64,000 bases of DNA from Luscinia megarhynchos (lineage: Eukaryota > Chordata > Aves > Passeriformes > Turdidae): contig CM067570.1 in NCBI GenBank assembly GCA_034336665.1, positions 20,598,502 to 20,662,501 of the forward strand. The letters run 5' to 3'. Position 1 is the first letter of the stretch. The number at the start of each line of letters is the position of its first letter. Of this stretch, positions 51,550 to 64,000 are shown piece after piece. Under the pieces are notes generated by a model. It was not told the DNA's origin. It saw nothing but the letters and a program-made list of their open reading frames with translations, and ran no database searches. The position numbers and the translations under genes were made by a program.

Positions 51550-51920
51550 CCTCAGCAGTTTCCGACACCGAGTCCTGCAGCTTCACCCTCGCAGGAGGGA
51601 GGCTGGAGCTGGGATGAACTCTCCGTCCCGCCGTGCCCTGCCCTGCCAGGCTGGCACCACCCCGAACCCCCGCGCTTACCTGTGCCAGAAGTTCGCCCTC
51701 GGGCTGGAGCCGTCCCTGAGCTCCTGGGGCCGAGCCGGGGCTGCTGCCCTCGCCTCTGGGAGCAGCATCCCGGCCCCGCCAGGCTGCAGAGCACCAGGGA
51801 GCCAAGCTGGCAGCGGCAGATGAGCCCGCGGCACCGCTCCGGCGATCAGAGCCGCCGGGGCTGTGGTCGCCAATCAGCCCCTCGGGGGAGCGGGGAGAGC
51901 TCGGCAGCGCAGCAGGAATA
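51550..51920 (-). promoter_or_regulatory. Second CpG-rich patch, possible minus-strand promoter and first exon
   Basis: About 370 bp of CpG-dense DNA in AT-richer surroundings. On the minus strand an open stretch ends CTTCTGGCACAG followed by a consensus donor GTAAGC (exon end 51680). A CCAAT motif lies at 51870-51874 (plus-strand orientation). This layout fits a first exon of an unannotated minus-strand transcript reading towards SP3, with the minisatellite in its first intron. No protein similarity was recognised, so it could equally be a noncoding RNA promoter or a GC-rich patch without function. Confidence 0.35.
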
Positions 51921-54900
51921 ATTGGAGGGAGCTCCTAATTAATTTGATAATAACCCTATCCTGTGTTAACACACTCCACATGCAAAAATGGCTAAAAAGT
52001 GCCAATTAGCAGTGAAAGTGAAAGAAAGCACGTGATGGGGAACAAGCGAACCTCGCAGCCAAGACCTCAGGCACACAGGTGTGCCAGGCCCTCGGCGGCA
52101 CAGTCCCTTCTCCGGGACAGCAGTGACATTGCCTTTGTACCCTTTTGTCTGCTACAGCATGTGTCTGCATGGAATGAGTTAGGACCCTGCTCTGTACCTG
52201 CATCCAACCACCAGCTCATGATACATTCTAGGTGTGCTCTAAATTCTTTTCCTGGCTGGTTTTGCAAGACCTGAAATCCTTGTCCTCCTCAAATGCAGGG
52301 GAGTCTATGGGACCTGGCTGCAAGCCCTGTGGAGAGGTAGAGCCAGCGTACAGGGCCCCAGCTTCTTCAAAAGCAGGGCTGCAGCTGCACGGCCACACTG
52401 GGCATCAACAGACATTTAATCCTTCCACAGCCATCAGCTTTTAGTATTTTTCCTGCCCCTGGTGCAGTGTGTCCATCTGGGATGAAGAGGGCAGAGCAGC
52501 CCCCACGACTCCCTGCCCAGCTGGCACTGCCACTGCTGCTGCCAGCAGAGCACCAGGACAGCACCTGCCTGCAGCCTCTGAAGAGCCTCTGGACACACAC
52601 AGACCTCAAAACTGCCCCCTGCAGCACTCACCACTAGCTGCTGCTAGTCCCCAAATCAGATTTAGGATTAGTTTCTAAATACTCATGTTGGCCTGCCACC
52701 AGCATTTAAGATAGCCTTTTTTTTCATTCTTCTATTAGTCTGTGTCAAGCTGTTTTCTATTTTCACTCCTGAATTTTCTCAAAACTATAAGCAACCTGTT
52801 TTACTAATCCCAGGGCCAAAACTGGTAATTTCAATATATTTTCCAGAAAATAGACAACTTGGATGTCATTACATGTTGTTAAAGTTTTACTAGGCATCTT
52901 GTACTCACCACTTACAAAGCTTCCATAAAGCATGCAGCTATAATAAGCTCCAGCTCACTTTGCAAGCAAATATGAAAGAGTTTTTTTAAAAATAACATTA
53001 AAATATTAAAATAATGAACCAAAGTCCATGCTCTGTGGATGCTGTTGTGATTTCTGAAACACACAAATAGGAGGTGTTTTACTTACTTCCTAATCCTGCA
53101 AAGCAGAGGGCAGGTACAGGCATTTGTGTATACCCATCACTGAGCAGCTCATAGAGCTGACAAGGAGAGGAAAACAGGGAAGAGACAGGGAATTGCTGCT
53201 GGCTGCTGTCGGGTCTAGAGAAGAAGGGGACTGGAGTCCAACAGCCCCTCTTAGAGCAGCTCCCATTCACAGAGCACGAGGTAATTTCCAGCCACTCGAT
53301 ACCCAGCACCTGCTGTCAGGCATGGCTGGGATGAAACAGGTGCCTCCAACACAGCAGTGTCCACATCTCAGATTCACCAGCCCTTGAGAAGGTCAGCCAG
53401 GGGTAAATGGATGAGAGGACAGATGCAGAAGACTCTCACCTGGGTGGGGGTGAGCCACACTCCAGCACCCTTGGCTGGGCTGTGTCCTCAGCTGGACTGA
53501 ATTCATGTTTAACCAAGCCTCAGAGGAGCTCCCACCCTTGAGGAGCCCCCCAGGCTGAGGAAGCAGAGGGAGCTCCAAGTTGCAGCATGCACAGGAGTGA
53601 AAAGTGGGGTTTGCACCTGTCAGCAAAGCCAAGCAGGTCTCCTCTCTGCATGTGGCAACAACTTTAACTCTGGGGCCAAATCTTGGGTTTTAAACAAAGC
53701 CAGAAAGGAAAACTCTCTCCAAACATTCATAAGCCTCTTTAGAAAGGTTCAATTTAAGACAAACCACAAACCAGGCACCTTGCCATGGGACTGCACTGCT
53801 TTTAGCTGACCCCATATGTGATGGCAACCTGAGCAGGCTGTTAAATGCTGTAATGCAGCCCTCTGGCCCCCAAGGCAACTTCCTCCTGCGAATGCCAGAG
53901 CCAAATCTCTGCAACAGCAAGCTTTAAATCTGAAACACAAGCTACCCTCCCATCTCATTAAAGAATCAAAGTATTCACTGGGACACGAGGAACAGTAAAT
54001 TGAATGCCCAAGTTTGGGATAAGGGAGACTACATCTCTCACTGCTGTGAGAGCACTCATGTTTGGGAAGTGTCATTAAATAATAGTGGCAGTGCTTGGTC
54101 ACAACATAGTCTGCCTTCTGCCTTTTAATTAAATAATGATAACAAGAGGCTGTGCTTCATACCACGTGCAACAGAGAAGGCACTAGTTGTGAAAACCATC
54201 CCTGCCACTGCTGTCAGCTCCTGTACCAGCACACTGCACAGGAGGAGGCATCTGCTCCTCTTTTCCTGGGAATTTATTAATTTTAGACTGCATTGCAGTA
54301 GAGCAGATTCACCCCCCAGTAGAAACGAGAAATAAAACACAGTCTTTCCTTAGAGCAAAGAGACCAAAACTGAAGCATGGGACAAAGTTAAAAAAACCCT
54401 AACACACATAACTTTGATGTATTAGATGCAGGAAATGACATGGTTTCTCTACTACATCGCTATGAAATCTTAAGTGAAAGATTGCTTCCAGCAGAACACA
54501 CTGATTAAATCTGAAGAGATTTAAGAAAAATTAAGATTCCAAGGGCCAATTAATTTTCTGATTAAGAAATCAAGATGGGTAAGAAATTGGGAGTGGCAGC
54601 TGAGTTGCAAGTCTTTCTTCCTTGATTGTGCTTCTGTATATTAAAGAAGCTTTAAAAATCAAGGTACAGGAGAATAAAAAGCTGACCTTTGATGTATGTG
54701 ATATGCCATAAACTAGAAACAGTCCTCCAGATTTCTGTTTGTCAGCTTTGCATTTATGAAACAGGAGCTGCCTTTGAATAAAGTTTAACATGATTACAGG
54801 TCTTTCTATGACTGAAGTTCTCTCTCAAAGGGAGTAGCCTATATATATTGCCCCTTTTCCTTCATGGAGTGTAAAGAAAAAAGACGATCTGAAAAGTTTG

Positions 54901-57900
54901 AGAGCCATTGTTTCCTACTTGCCTCTTTTTCCTGGAATCTCAAACTCATGCAAAATCTTGTCCTTCATTTGCTAGAGAAATTTGTAGATCATTTTGGCTT
55001 TTCTGTGAGGGTAGAGGGATTTCCTTCCTCCTATGGAAATGAAGGAGAAAGTTCCTCACAGAGAGAACTTTGCTTATAAACCTAACAACCATAACAATGA
55101 AAACAGTCCAAATAAGAAACATTTCTGTGTGCTGGGCAAGGATATTGTGCACTTGGCAGAAGTGAGCCCATATCCTCCAGCCAGCCACAGTCTCTCAGAG
55201 CAGATGTGCTGGTTCAGTGTTTAAAAACATACAACTGAAAAGCAAAACCCTTTCCAAAATCTCCTTCACACATTAATAATAAAACAGCATGTTATTTTCA
55301 AGGAATAGTCTATTGACTAGAAATAATTTCTGCAGAACCATGTTCCTAACAAAATCTAAACCTCCAGCTGAAAAATTTGACTACAAAGGGGAAACCCAGC
55401 CAGATTTACCCCTGTGATGAGGAGTTTGAGAGACTTCTCCATGCCCAAACCAGCCACATGCAAATGCTAGAATAAGGATTTACCAAAAAAACTGGGGGAA
55501 AAGGGAAGTCACCCAGGAGTAAAGTCAACTATAACTGAGATTCCAATGTACTGCAGGTAGTGAAAACTGTCTAACCCCCTGAAGTTTGCAATCCTCATCT
55601 AAAGTACTGTATACTCCATAAGTAAAACCTCCTGCCCCAGAAATCCAAGGGAGGGTGAAAGAACTCACTTGAAGGTTTGCCTCTTTGAAAAAGACCTAAG
55701 GAAAGAAAAAAAAGGTCCATTTCAGGGCTCACAGAATAAGAGTATTTAGATACTCCTCCTTAAGAAAGGACCCAGACGCAAGCAAGGTTTGTGCCATAGT
55801 TTAAATCCAGGTTCCCAGGAAAACTTGCTTACAGAAAGATGAGAAGATCAGAGGATCATTACTGCAGAGGATTCAGAGAAATTATCTCCTAATACACAGT
55901 TGAAGACAGAACTAGTCTTGGTCTCTCTTTGGCTTGAACCTCTGCTGAAATTTAATGCTGACAAATCAAAAAGGGATATATCCAGAATTTGTAACCCTGA
56001 TAAAAATGGGAAATCTGTATCATCTTAATCAAAGGATATGCCACCCTGAGCTGGATCTGTGTCTTGTCCCTTGGCCTCATATGACTCCTGTGTGCTAGAG
56101 GTTAAGGGTTTGTTAAAGAATATCGGTTTTGATTAAGTGTCACATATGGTGTGAAACATCCTCTTTATCACTGGCAGTGAAGGTTGGGGGGCAGACAGTG
56201 CCTTTTAGTGAGCTTCTAATATAAATTAGGTGTCTTAGGTAATGGGTGGTTTTCAGACAGGATTGATCTTTCTATGGTCCAGTGCAAGTAGGTGTGTTTG
56301 GTGAGATGTCACAAAAGCAGCTTCCTGGCACCTATACTAATGGGCTGGTTACCCCTTTTGGAGTAGGACTTGAAAAATATAGCGCAGGAATCCCCCCCTC
56401 CCCCTTCCTAACTTTTTCATTTTCTTGATGTAATGGGCAAAGGTCTATATATCCTTTACTCCTTTGGTATTTCAGCCCTTGTATTTGCAGTATCACTCAG
56501 TGAATCTTAAGCCACTCATCCTTTTAGTCACTTACACCTCCCTAAACTTGCATGAACTTAAAGATGAAGTGGTTATGAGTAGACTGGGTTACTTACTATT
56601 TTTATCAGTGTACAACCTTTAAAGAAAAGTGTATCAAGGACATCATCACCACCAAAACCAAATTATTTCTATTCCCCATTAAGTCCTTCTTGGAAACTTT
56701 GATGGCACAGAAACCTAAGAAGAACTGTATAGATGTTAAACCCTAAGTTCCCCTGCCTCAAAAACAAGAGCAAACATGCATTTCTACAGACATCAAAACA
56801 TGTCTGTATTTTCCTCTTTATGAAGCAGAAATTCTCTCAGCTTTGTGCAAAGAGTGGCATGATCAAAAGCACAAACTGAGCTCATGAGATCCAGAAGCTG
56901 TAATGCAGAGTCTAACTATGGACCCGAGGTAAAGAGGGTATACACAAAATAAGCCTTTCCTTTGTTGTAGTTAAAACTTTTCTTAAAAGTTTCCGTGGGT
57001 TTATGAAGAAGCAAAAGCATAAATGTTGGTATTGCAGGCTCATAAACTCAGCTGCTGAGCAAAATCCACAAATCTTTAAATGTGCAAGAATATGTCATAA
57101 ACATTTTAATATTTCATTGCGTTTCCCACATACCCACTCATCACTGGAGCACTGGTAAATAACAAATTTAATAAAAATATTTAGATAATTAAGACAGAGA
57201 ATTCTATTCTGATTCTGACCAGAAAGATTTCCTTGGACCCCAATTTAACTAACTGGGATAACAAAGATTTAAAGCATGATTACCCTTGATTTGCTTATAA
57301 AAATGTATTTGTCTCTAGGCTAGATAGATGCATCAGTAACTTCAAGCTCAGAGTAGTTTCACTGGATACAGTGGGATCATTATGATTAAAATTGCATTTG
57401 CCTGAAAACAAAACAGGACTGGCCCTAGATATGGCCTTCCTTTTAGGTTATTTCAGAAATGAAGCATAAAAACTCTTGTGTTAATATAGGAGACCTACAA
57501 AGCATCTTCTCTCTCCTATCTCAGGACTTCTCCTGCTTATTTTTTATTTTTTTTTCTGCTCATTATTATATTGAAGTAGCTTTGTCAAAGTTCCTTTGAG
57601 TATCTGTCTTATTAGAGATACTTTCCATAAAATGAATTAACTAGTTGACGTTTGGGTTTGGGGTTTTTAATGCCATCAGATAAAGGACACTCATTCCTAC
57701 CCCCCCTTGGGTGGGGGCTCCTAAGGGAACCAACATGCTTGCCAGGCACTGGGATCCTCAGCCAGGCCCCCCAGCAAGGCTCAAGCATCAAAATGCCTTT
57801 TTGGAGCCCTGGGCTGGTCTTAGAGCCCCAAAAAGAAAACAGCTCTTTTATTTTGAAGGTGCCCACTTGTGCCCAAGTAGTACATTGTCCTTGCCCAAGG

Positions 57901-58501
57901 TGTGAGGAAGGGGAAGTCCATTCTGCTTGGGAATGAAGCATGGAGAGAGGGGAAGATTTAAGACCCACTGCCATGGGCTGTTCATGGGGCCTTGCTGGTG
58001 ATCCTAATTAGCGTACAAAAGCATGTCCTGCTTGAAAGATCAATTACCTTCAATGCCAATACAGCCCAAAAAAACCCAATTCAAATGCAGTGTGATACCC
58101 CATCCCTTCTACCTGCCCCTATAAAGGGGCTCTCCTGCAGTCCTCACCAGCAAAATTGCTCTGTACAGAAGTGGCCCTTCCAGGCTCTGATGGTTTCCTA
58201 TTTGTGAATGGAGAAGAGGAAAAATACAGCCAAAACCCCTTGACCTCTAAAGAATGGAGCTGCAAAATTCAAAGGACAGTTTTCATGAAATGGAGAGTCA
58301 AATTGCTCAGCGTTCTCCCTAAGCACAAGATCCCCAATTACTACCCTGCATTCACTGTGGGTTTATTAATTTCTAATTCCTATTAGTCTTTCTCCATTAG
58401 GTGGGAGAGGAGCGGGTTTCACGTTCTGTGGTACAGAGCCTTCTCTGCTGTGGGGACAGACTGGAGGCTGATCCTCCTCTCCCATGGGAGCCCTGGCTGC
58501 C
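51921..58501. other. Intergenic DNA, no gene recognised
   Basis: Mixed base content. Only short frames without family resemblance, no confident transposon, and no RNA gene signature. The GC-richer part at 52.0-54.1 kb yields overlapping frames on both strands that look like composition effects. Confidence 0.65.
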
Positions 58502-58611
58502 AGCCTCGTGCCCAGTTCCATGCCCAGGTGCCCAGCCCCGTGCCCAGGTGCCCAGCCCCGTGTCCAGCCCCGTGCCCAGGTGCCCAGTTCCATGCCCAGG
58601 AGCCCAGCCCA
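58502..58611. repeat. 20-bp minisatellite, about five copies
   Basis: Units of the type tgcccaggtgcccagccccg; two exact copies at 58521-58560 and several altered or shortened neighbours (one 12-bp unit). It opens overlapping short frames on both strands, which are therefore ignored. Confidence 0.85.
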
Positions 58612-61303
58612 CAGCACGGCTGTGCACGGGGCATCTCTGAGCTGCATTTGAGCACCTCTGCTCCCTCAGCATCTCATGGTGCTCTGTGCCACTCCAGGAG
58701 GGCAGGGCTCTGCCTGAGGCTCCTGTGGAGGCTGGTGACAGATGAGTTTGACAGTCTGCTCAGTCCAGGTGACTGAGCATTAGCTCGCCTGCGAGTGCAG
58801 GCGCTAAGTAAATCTCATTCCTAATCCAAATTGCTTTTGATAAGAACAAAAGCTGCGTGCAAATGAATATTTCCATCTTATTTCAAATTCTAGGTTTCAA
58901 CTGCAATATTAATGCTATTTTACAGTGTAATTTACTTGTAATAATATGTCATTATTGTCATTTTACAGTTTTCTCTTAAAGTAGTAAAGAAAATGTTTTA
59001 AAAAGCACAAATAGCTGGAGCACAAATCTCCATTCAACCTAAGATTCTCTCCCATCAGAATCGCACATAATTGAAAACAATGACATCCCCAATGGGCTAA
59101 ACACTCCAGTCATTAACTCATTTTTATTTTGGGATAAATGGGTATGCTTACTGCTTTTTCCCGAAATAGTAAATATAAATTAAACATTTCTTTTTCTTCC
59201 CCGGAATGGCATCTGCCAGTGCAGCCAGCAATGACCTCTAACACTTTCCATAAGCACATCCCAAACCGGCACCCGGTGTTAGACACAAACCTCCTCCAGG
59301 TGAAGGGTTTCCTGCAGCACAGCATGAAAAAGATGACTTGCAACAGCAGAAGTGTCCTTATCAGCTGGTGACAGGCTCCTGAGCACCAGGGGACTGCACT
59401 GCTGGGTTGGTAGGAATCACAGAAAACTCGGGCAGCCCTCAGAGGCCAGCCTGGAGGTGCCACAAGAAGATGGCATCACTTAAAGGAGCTGATGTGTCAC
59501 ACCTGTAACCGTAAACCAGCTGTGTTTCTATCTCTCCTACATATCTGTGGATGAAAATTGATGCACTGTTAGTACTCTTGAGGACTGAGAGCCCATCAAA
59601 GACTGTCACAGACTTCTCGTCCTTCTCCAGGACTCCCACCACTCTTCCCCCATCACAAAACTCCACAGACTGACGAGGTCAAGGCTATGTGAGATCCGAT
59701 TGGTCAGGAGGGTGTAGCTTACACATCAATTGTCTCCTGCAGGCTGGGAGTTTATCCCAGCAGCAACTATTGTTGAGCAGCTGTGAGATTTACACCACAT
59801 TTCCAAAAATATGATTTCTCAGTGTGATCTCTGCCTGAATTCGGAAGAAAAATATTTAATGGCTGGCAAAACATTGGTAAATAAAAGCAGATCAAGATGA
59901 TGTTGTTACAATAACAGATTACATTACCATTCCCTGTCCTCAGGAAAACCCTGATTAGACCAAGATCCTCATGGGGTCTTATGAATAAGTCAGGAAGGGG
60001 CTCTAATGACCCCGCGTGAGCAGCAGCGCAGCCAGCGAGGGGCCAGGTGCCTCTCAGAAGCAGGCACTAGCCTGGATGACTAACAGCACTTATCACAGGG
60101 GGGTTGTTGATTTTCTTTAATAATTTGGGACAGATTCACTGCTAATATAAGCTAGTACTGCTCTACTGAAGCCAGGAGAATGCTGCCAATTTCTAACAGC
60201 AAAATCTGACCCTCAATCTGTTCTTAATCCCTTTATTAGTCATTATCTTTCTGAAGAAGCGTACCTCAGCCTGAATACTCCTCACTACAGAGAAAAGCAA
60301 CAGACTTTTCTTGTTAATCAGTGTATGGGAAACTCCAATAGCTGAAATATCCTTCTACCTTTGCAAGCACACCTAGCACAGATTGCTGATCTTCTATCTT
60401 GAAATGCATAATTACTGAAGTAAGAGAAAATTACTTTTTGCTTGCGAGTGTCAGGACAGCTCTGAATCCATGAATGACTCACCCTCAGGCACTGGTGTTT
60501 AATTTATGAGTTATTTATCTCCTTGCACACACCCCAGCACAAACAATTATACTTAGTAATTTGTTGATCTTATCAAGGCTGTTTGATGCTAGTATTGCTA
60601 CCTCCCAATAACGCTTGTGCTTTGAAACTTAAACAGGATTTATAACCAAATTTGGATACTTCGCACATGATTCATATTACAGGGAAGTTTAACTCTTCTG
60701 CAACCAGACGGTTGCATGCACTTTTCAAAGAATCTTTTGCTGGCAGATTTGGCAAGGTGTCCCTTCAGCAGCATGGAAGGTTTAACCATTGCCCTGATTA
60801 GAGCAAGTTCTGTCCTGACACAGCATAGGTGAGTGTTCCTAGCACAGGACAAGAGAAAGGAGGGAGTCTGGGCCAGAGCAGCAGCACCAGCTCCCTGCCT
60901 GTGCCTGGGGCCAGCTGCAGTGCCCAGGTGAGGTCAAACCCCCCAGAGTTCACACACCAGGCTGCAGGGTCTTCTCTCAGAGCCTCTACTGCCCTGGGAA
61001 CCCTTTCATGTGGGCAACAGCCTTCCTCATTACTGAGCAAGAGCTTTTTTAGCCTTTACACTATTACATGTTTACTATAAACCAAGCCCTGTGAGCCCTG
61101 TGCACAATGAACCTCCCTCTTAGCCAGGTGCAGGCACCAAACCTGGGCTGGACGTGATCACCTCACACCTGGGGGGCAGGCAGCTCCTCAGAGGCCACAG
61201 CCATGGGGAGGTGAGGGTCAAAAAAAGCCAAACCCTCCTCCCTCCCCCTTGCCTTACACCAAAATACAGCAACTTGGTGTCAGAGGTACAAGCAGTGCAG
61301 GGG
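58612..61303. other. Intergenic DNA with possible conserved noncoding segments
   Basis: Repeat-free, AT-rich, no gene recognised. A cluster at about 58822-58864 has an OTX-type TAATCC, a SOX-type AACAAAAG (58845-58852) and a POU-type TGCAAAT (58858-58864). Motif co-occurrence only. Confidence 0.5.
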
Positions 61304-61565
61304 TTTCATAGAATCACAGAATGGCTGGGTTGGCAGAGAGCTCAAAGATGGATTTGAACCCCCAGCCTCGGGCAGGGACCCTTCCCTCACACCCGGCTGC
61401 TCGAGGCCCCACCCGGCCTGGCCTTGAGCACTTCCAGGGATGGGGCATCCACACTTCCAGTCCTCACCACCCTCACAGTGAACCTTTTCCCAATATCTAA
61501 CCTCAACATCTTCCAGTTCAAAGCCACTGTTCCTTGTTCTGTCCTACATGCCCTTCTAAAAAATA
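61304..61565 (-). mobile_element. CR1 LINE 3' part, minus orientation
   Basis: Plus-strand blocks in order: ttcatagaatcacagaatgg, ggcagggacccttccctcac, cggcctggccttgagcactt, ccagggatggggcatccaca, caccaccctcacagtgaacc and tcctacatgccctt. This is the reverse complement of a typical neoavian CR1 3' region and is the best preserved copy in the window. Confidence 0.93.
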
Positions 61566-64000
61566 ATTTACCTCAGCTCTTTAGCTTCCAAGCGCAAGTC
61601 GCTCGGGCCTGGTGGTGCTGCAGGGGCTCTGCCTGAGGTGGGCCTGGGTCACTGGGACGGAAACACGCTCAGCACAGAGCTGTGCTTCTTCCACCGCCGC
61701 TCCTACCAAAACAGCCTTTGCTATGTTATTTTATCTGTGCTTGGAGAAGTCTCCATGCACAACCCAAGCCTTTTCAATTGCCTGCAGTGCAGAGTTGCTG
61801 CCCCAGGGCCCGGCGGTGCCACAGCCAGAGCCCTTCCCCTCGCAGCTGCAGGGCTGCCAAGGGCAGGAACCCCCTGCTCCTGCTCAGCCAGCCCGGCTGC
61901 CAGGCACGGCCTTTCTCAGACCCAGGTGCGTGTCTTTGTCAACTCACACATCCCACACCCTCTCCCAACAGCTGCAGATTTGATTTGCTGCGTGGTTTAT
62001 CAGTTTCTGTGCTGAGCACACACATTTTGCATATAGAAAATAAAACACTGCAGGCATTAACTGCACAGAACCACAAGGAGCTCTGATAGCAGTACTGACC
62101 CAAGCCCAGCTCCTGACAGCAAACACACACACAACATTCCTCAATATGTGTCTATTCCCATGGATCTGGAATGGGCACTACTCATGCAGAGAAGCCAATA
62201 AATAACTGCTCCAAAGACAGCCTTGAAATGCAAAATTTACTTTAAAACTTTCTAAGCCAAACCAGCACACTGCTATTTCAATCCACAGGGATACCATGAT
62301 GAATACCATTACTTTGATTTTCTTTTTAAAGCCTCTAGTGTTTTCCTGTTTTAATTGAAGTGAAATTGTGGAATAGTGTAATCAAACATTTGGAATTAGT
62401 ATGGAGGGAGTAAAAGCTAAAAGAAGTGATTATTAGTTTTAAACAATTACAAATTTCTAAACACTTGTCCTGCTTCATCCTCCGTGAGTTGAGTTTGTGA
62501 GTGGAGAGAAATGGTAAAATTTAGCTAATATTTTTCAAACTGAAAACTTCACTAGATACACTGATCCTTCAAAAGGCAATGTTATGGTCCTATCCTGCAG
62601 CTGGCAGAATAAATGGTGTTTAAACCACCCACTGGAATGGGTCATGCAGCATCCCTACCTCAGTAGGGACCAACAGAGCAGCACAAGGGCAGCTTGAACA
62701 AGCCTGGCAGCCACAAAAACATGAAATGGTGCACCAGGAATGCACCTCCCTGGCGTTTGTGAAGCTACAAGGGTGATTAGCCAGCTTGCTGGAGCAGAGC
62801 AGGGAGAGGGGCACAGTCACTGGGCTGTTAGCCTGGGGACACATGGCCTGAGCAGGGCTGTCCCTGCCCACAGCAGGCATCACGGGGCAACAGCATCAAT
62901 AAAGTGCCAGGAGGTGCTCAGCAAAGTGACCCCGCTGCAGTGCTGCCACTCCAGCTGCAAGCCTTTCTGTGGGAAAGGAGGGAAGGAAAACGTGGCTTAC
63001 AGCATGGCCTCTCCAAAGCAGGCACTCTGCCATCCCTGACAGGCCCTGTGGGCTGGGAACAGATCAGGGTGAACTTGGGTGATGAAAGAGAAAAGGCAGG
63101 TGGAAAACTGCAGCAGGTAAGAAAGGATCCTTCAGGAAATGTAAATCCTTTAAAACAACTGCGGCAATTCCACCAATCTCTCCAGGGCTGGACACAGTCA
63201 ACAAAAGAACAAATAGACATGAAGACAGTACTTCTGTATTTTATCTAAAAGGCCAAACCTGCTTCCCGTATGTTATTAGGAAATGCCGATTAGGACAGAA
63301 AACTGCATCTTACACGTAAGTATCTATGGGTACAAATAGTCTTCAAAAGTTAAATTTCTGTGGTTTTTATGCTTCTTAATGGTTTGACATATCAAATCTT
63401 TGGGTCCCCAAGCACATTCCTTGATATTGCTATTGATTCTGCCAAAAGTCAACAGCAGTAAGCCCTTGTCCACAGCACAGTTTTTATTTGACCAGGAACA
63501 TACCTTCAAATGTGAACCTCCTTATCACACCTCTTCAACACAAATACACTCCCTGCCTGCTCTGCACTGCACAGGGCTCTCACAACAGGCAAACTGGCTA
63601 CTCCTTGGGTATCTTACAGCAGGCTAGTTCTCTTGAGCCTGAAGTGCAAACTGCCCAGCCTGCCACCAGCCCAAGCAGCCCCTCAAACACATGCCATGGG
63701 AGCACCAGGTCCCCCAGCCAACTGCCTCACTCTCCAGATCTACTCCTACAGAGAAAACCCAAAGGGCAGTGCAGGGACAGCCGTCTCCACATCACTTTGG
63801 GCACTCTCTTTAGGAGCCTTTTCCCTATTCCACCACCAGTGTTTGTTTTAGTCCCAGATACATACCATCAATGTCACAGCTACGAGGCACTGAGGAGCGC
63901 CAAGTGAAGAGGAAGGGTTAGTACTTCTCCTCCCTTGCAAAATTCCCTACTTTCTGTATTTTGGAAGACCAGTGCCCACAATGTTTTTTCATCCTCCAGC
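61566..64000. other. Intergenic DNA to the right edge, no gene recognised
   Basis: GC-moderate. Overlapping frames of up to about 139 codons occur on the plus strand, but none has a recognisable family, good start context or splice pattern. Nothing else was identified. Confidence 0.6.

Noticed and set aside
58366..58776. Overlapping frames near 58.5 kb on both strands
   Set aside because: Produced by the 20-bp minisatellite and its GC-rich flanks.
61612..62086. Overlapping plus-strand frames of 123-134 codons
   Set aside because: No splice support, no family resemblance, and several frames open at once, which points to composition.
32891..64000. Exons of OLA1, the expected upstream neighbour of SP3 in vertebrates
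   Set aside because: No stretch resembling its conserved C-terminal or GTPase motifs was seen on the minus strand; it probably lies beyond the right edge.
1..64000. tRNA, rRNA, snRNA genes and CRISPR arrays
   Set aside because: No A/B-box pairs, conserved small-RNA cores or spaced direct repeats were seen.

Overview
The window looks like bird nuclear DNA. The evidence is several decayed CR1 retrotransposon copies in both orientations, with typical avian CR1 3' ends, plus compact AT-rich introns around one very GC-rich promoter. No bacterial, organellar or CRISPR-type content was seen. Exact species cannot be told from the sequence alone.

Left half (1 to about 32.9 kb): one protein-coding gene on the minus strand, SP3 (zinc-finger transcription factor Sp3). 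Six coding exons can be placed to the base: 31799-31805, 31340-31464, 31049-31165, 19519-20884, 7397-7589 and 2135-2331. Splice phases agree at every junction and give 668 codons plus one base. The terminal exon (third zinc finger, C-terminus, 3'UTR) lies beyond the left edge. The gene starts in a CpG island (about 30.64-32.89 kb) with a CCAAT box, GC boxes, an E2F-like site and a short upstream ORF. The main ATG is supported by an in-frame stop 55 codons upstream with no intervening ATG. Introns hold CR1 fragments and a near-perfect palindrome.

Right half (32.9 to 64 kb): apparently intergenic DNA upstream of SP3; no known protein gene was recognised. It contains a 40-bp, roughly 21-copy GC-rich minisatellite (50421-51260) whose minus strand is open in all three frames, and a smaller 20-bp minisatellite near 58.5 kb. 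It also has a 38-bp perfect palindrome at 45981-46018, CR1 pieces at 44.5 and 61.3 kb, and a second smaller CpG-rich patch at about 51.55-51.92 kb. That patch carries a strong minus-strand splice donor and a CCAAT box and may be the promoter of an undescribed minus-strand transcript.

No dramatic new system is evident. The observations most worth checking are the possible upstream transcript around the minisatellite, the translational-control architecture of the SP3 5' end (uORF, several AUGs, a frame-preserving intron 2), and the palindromes.
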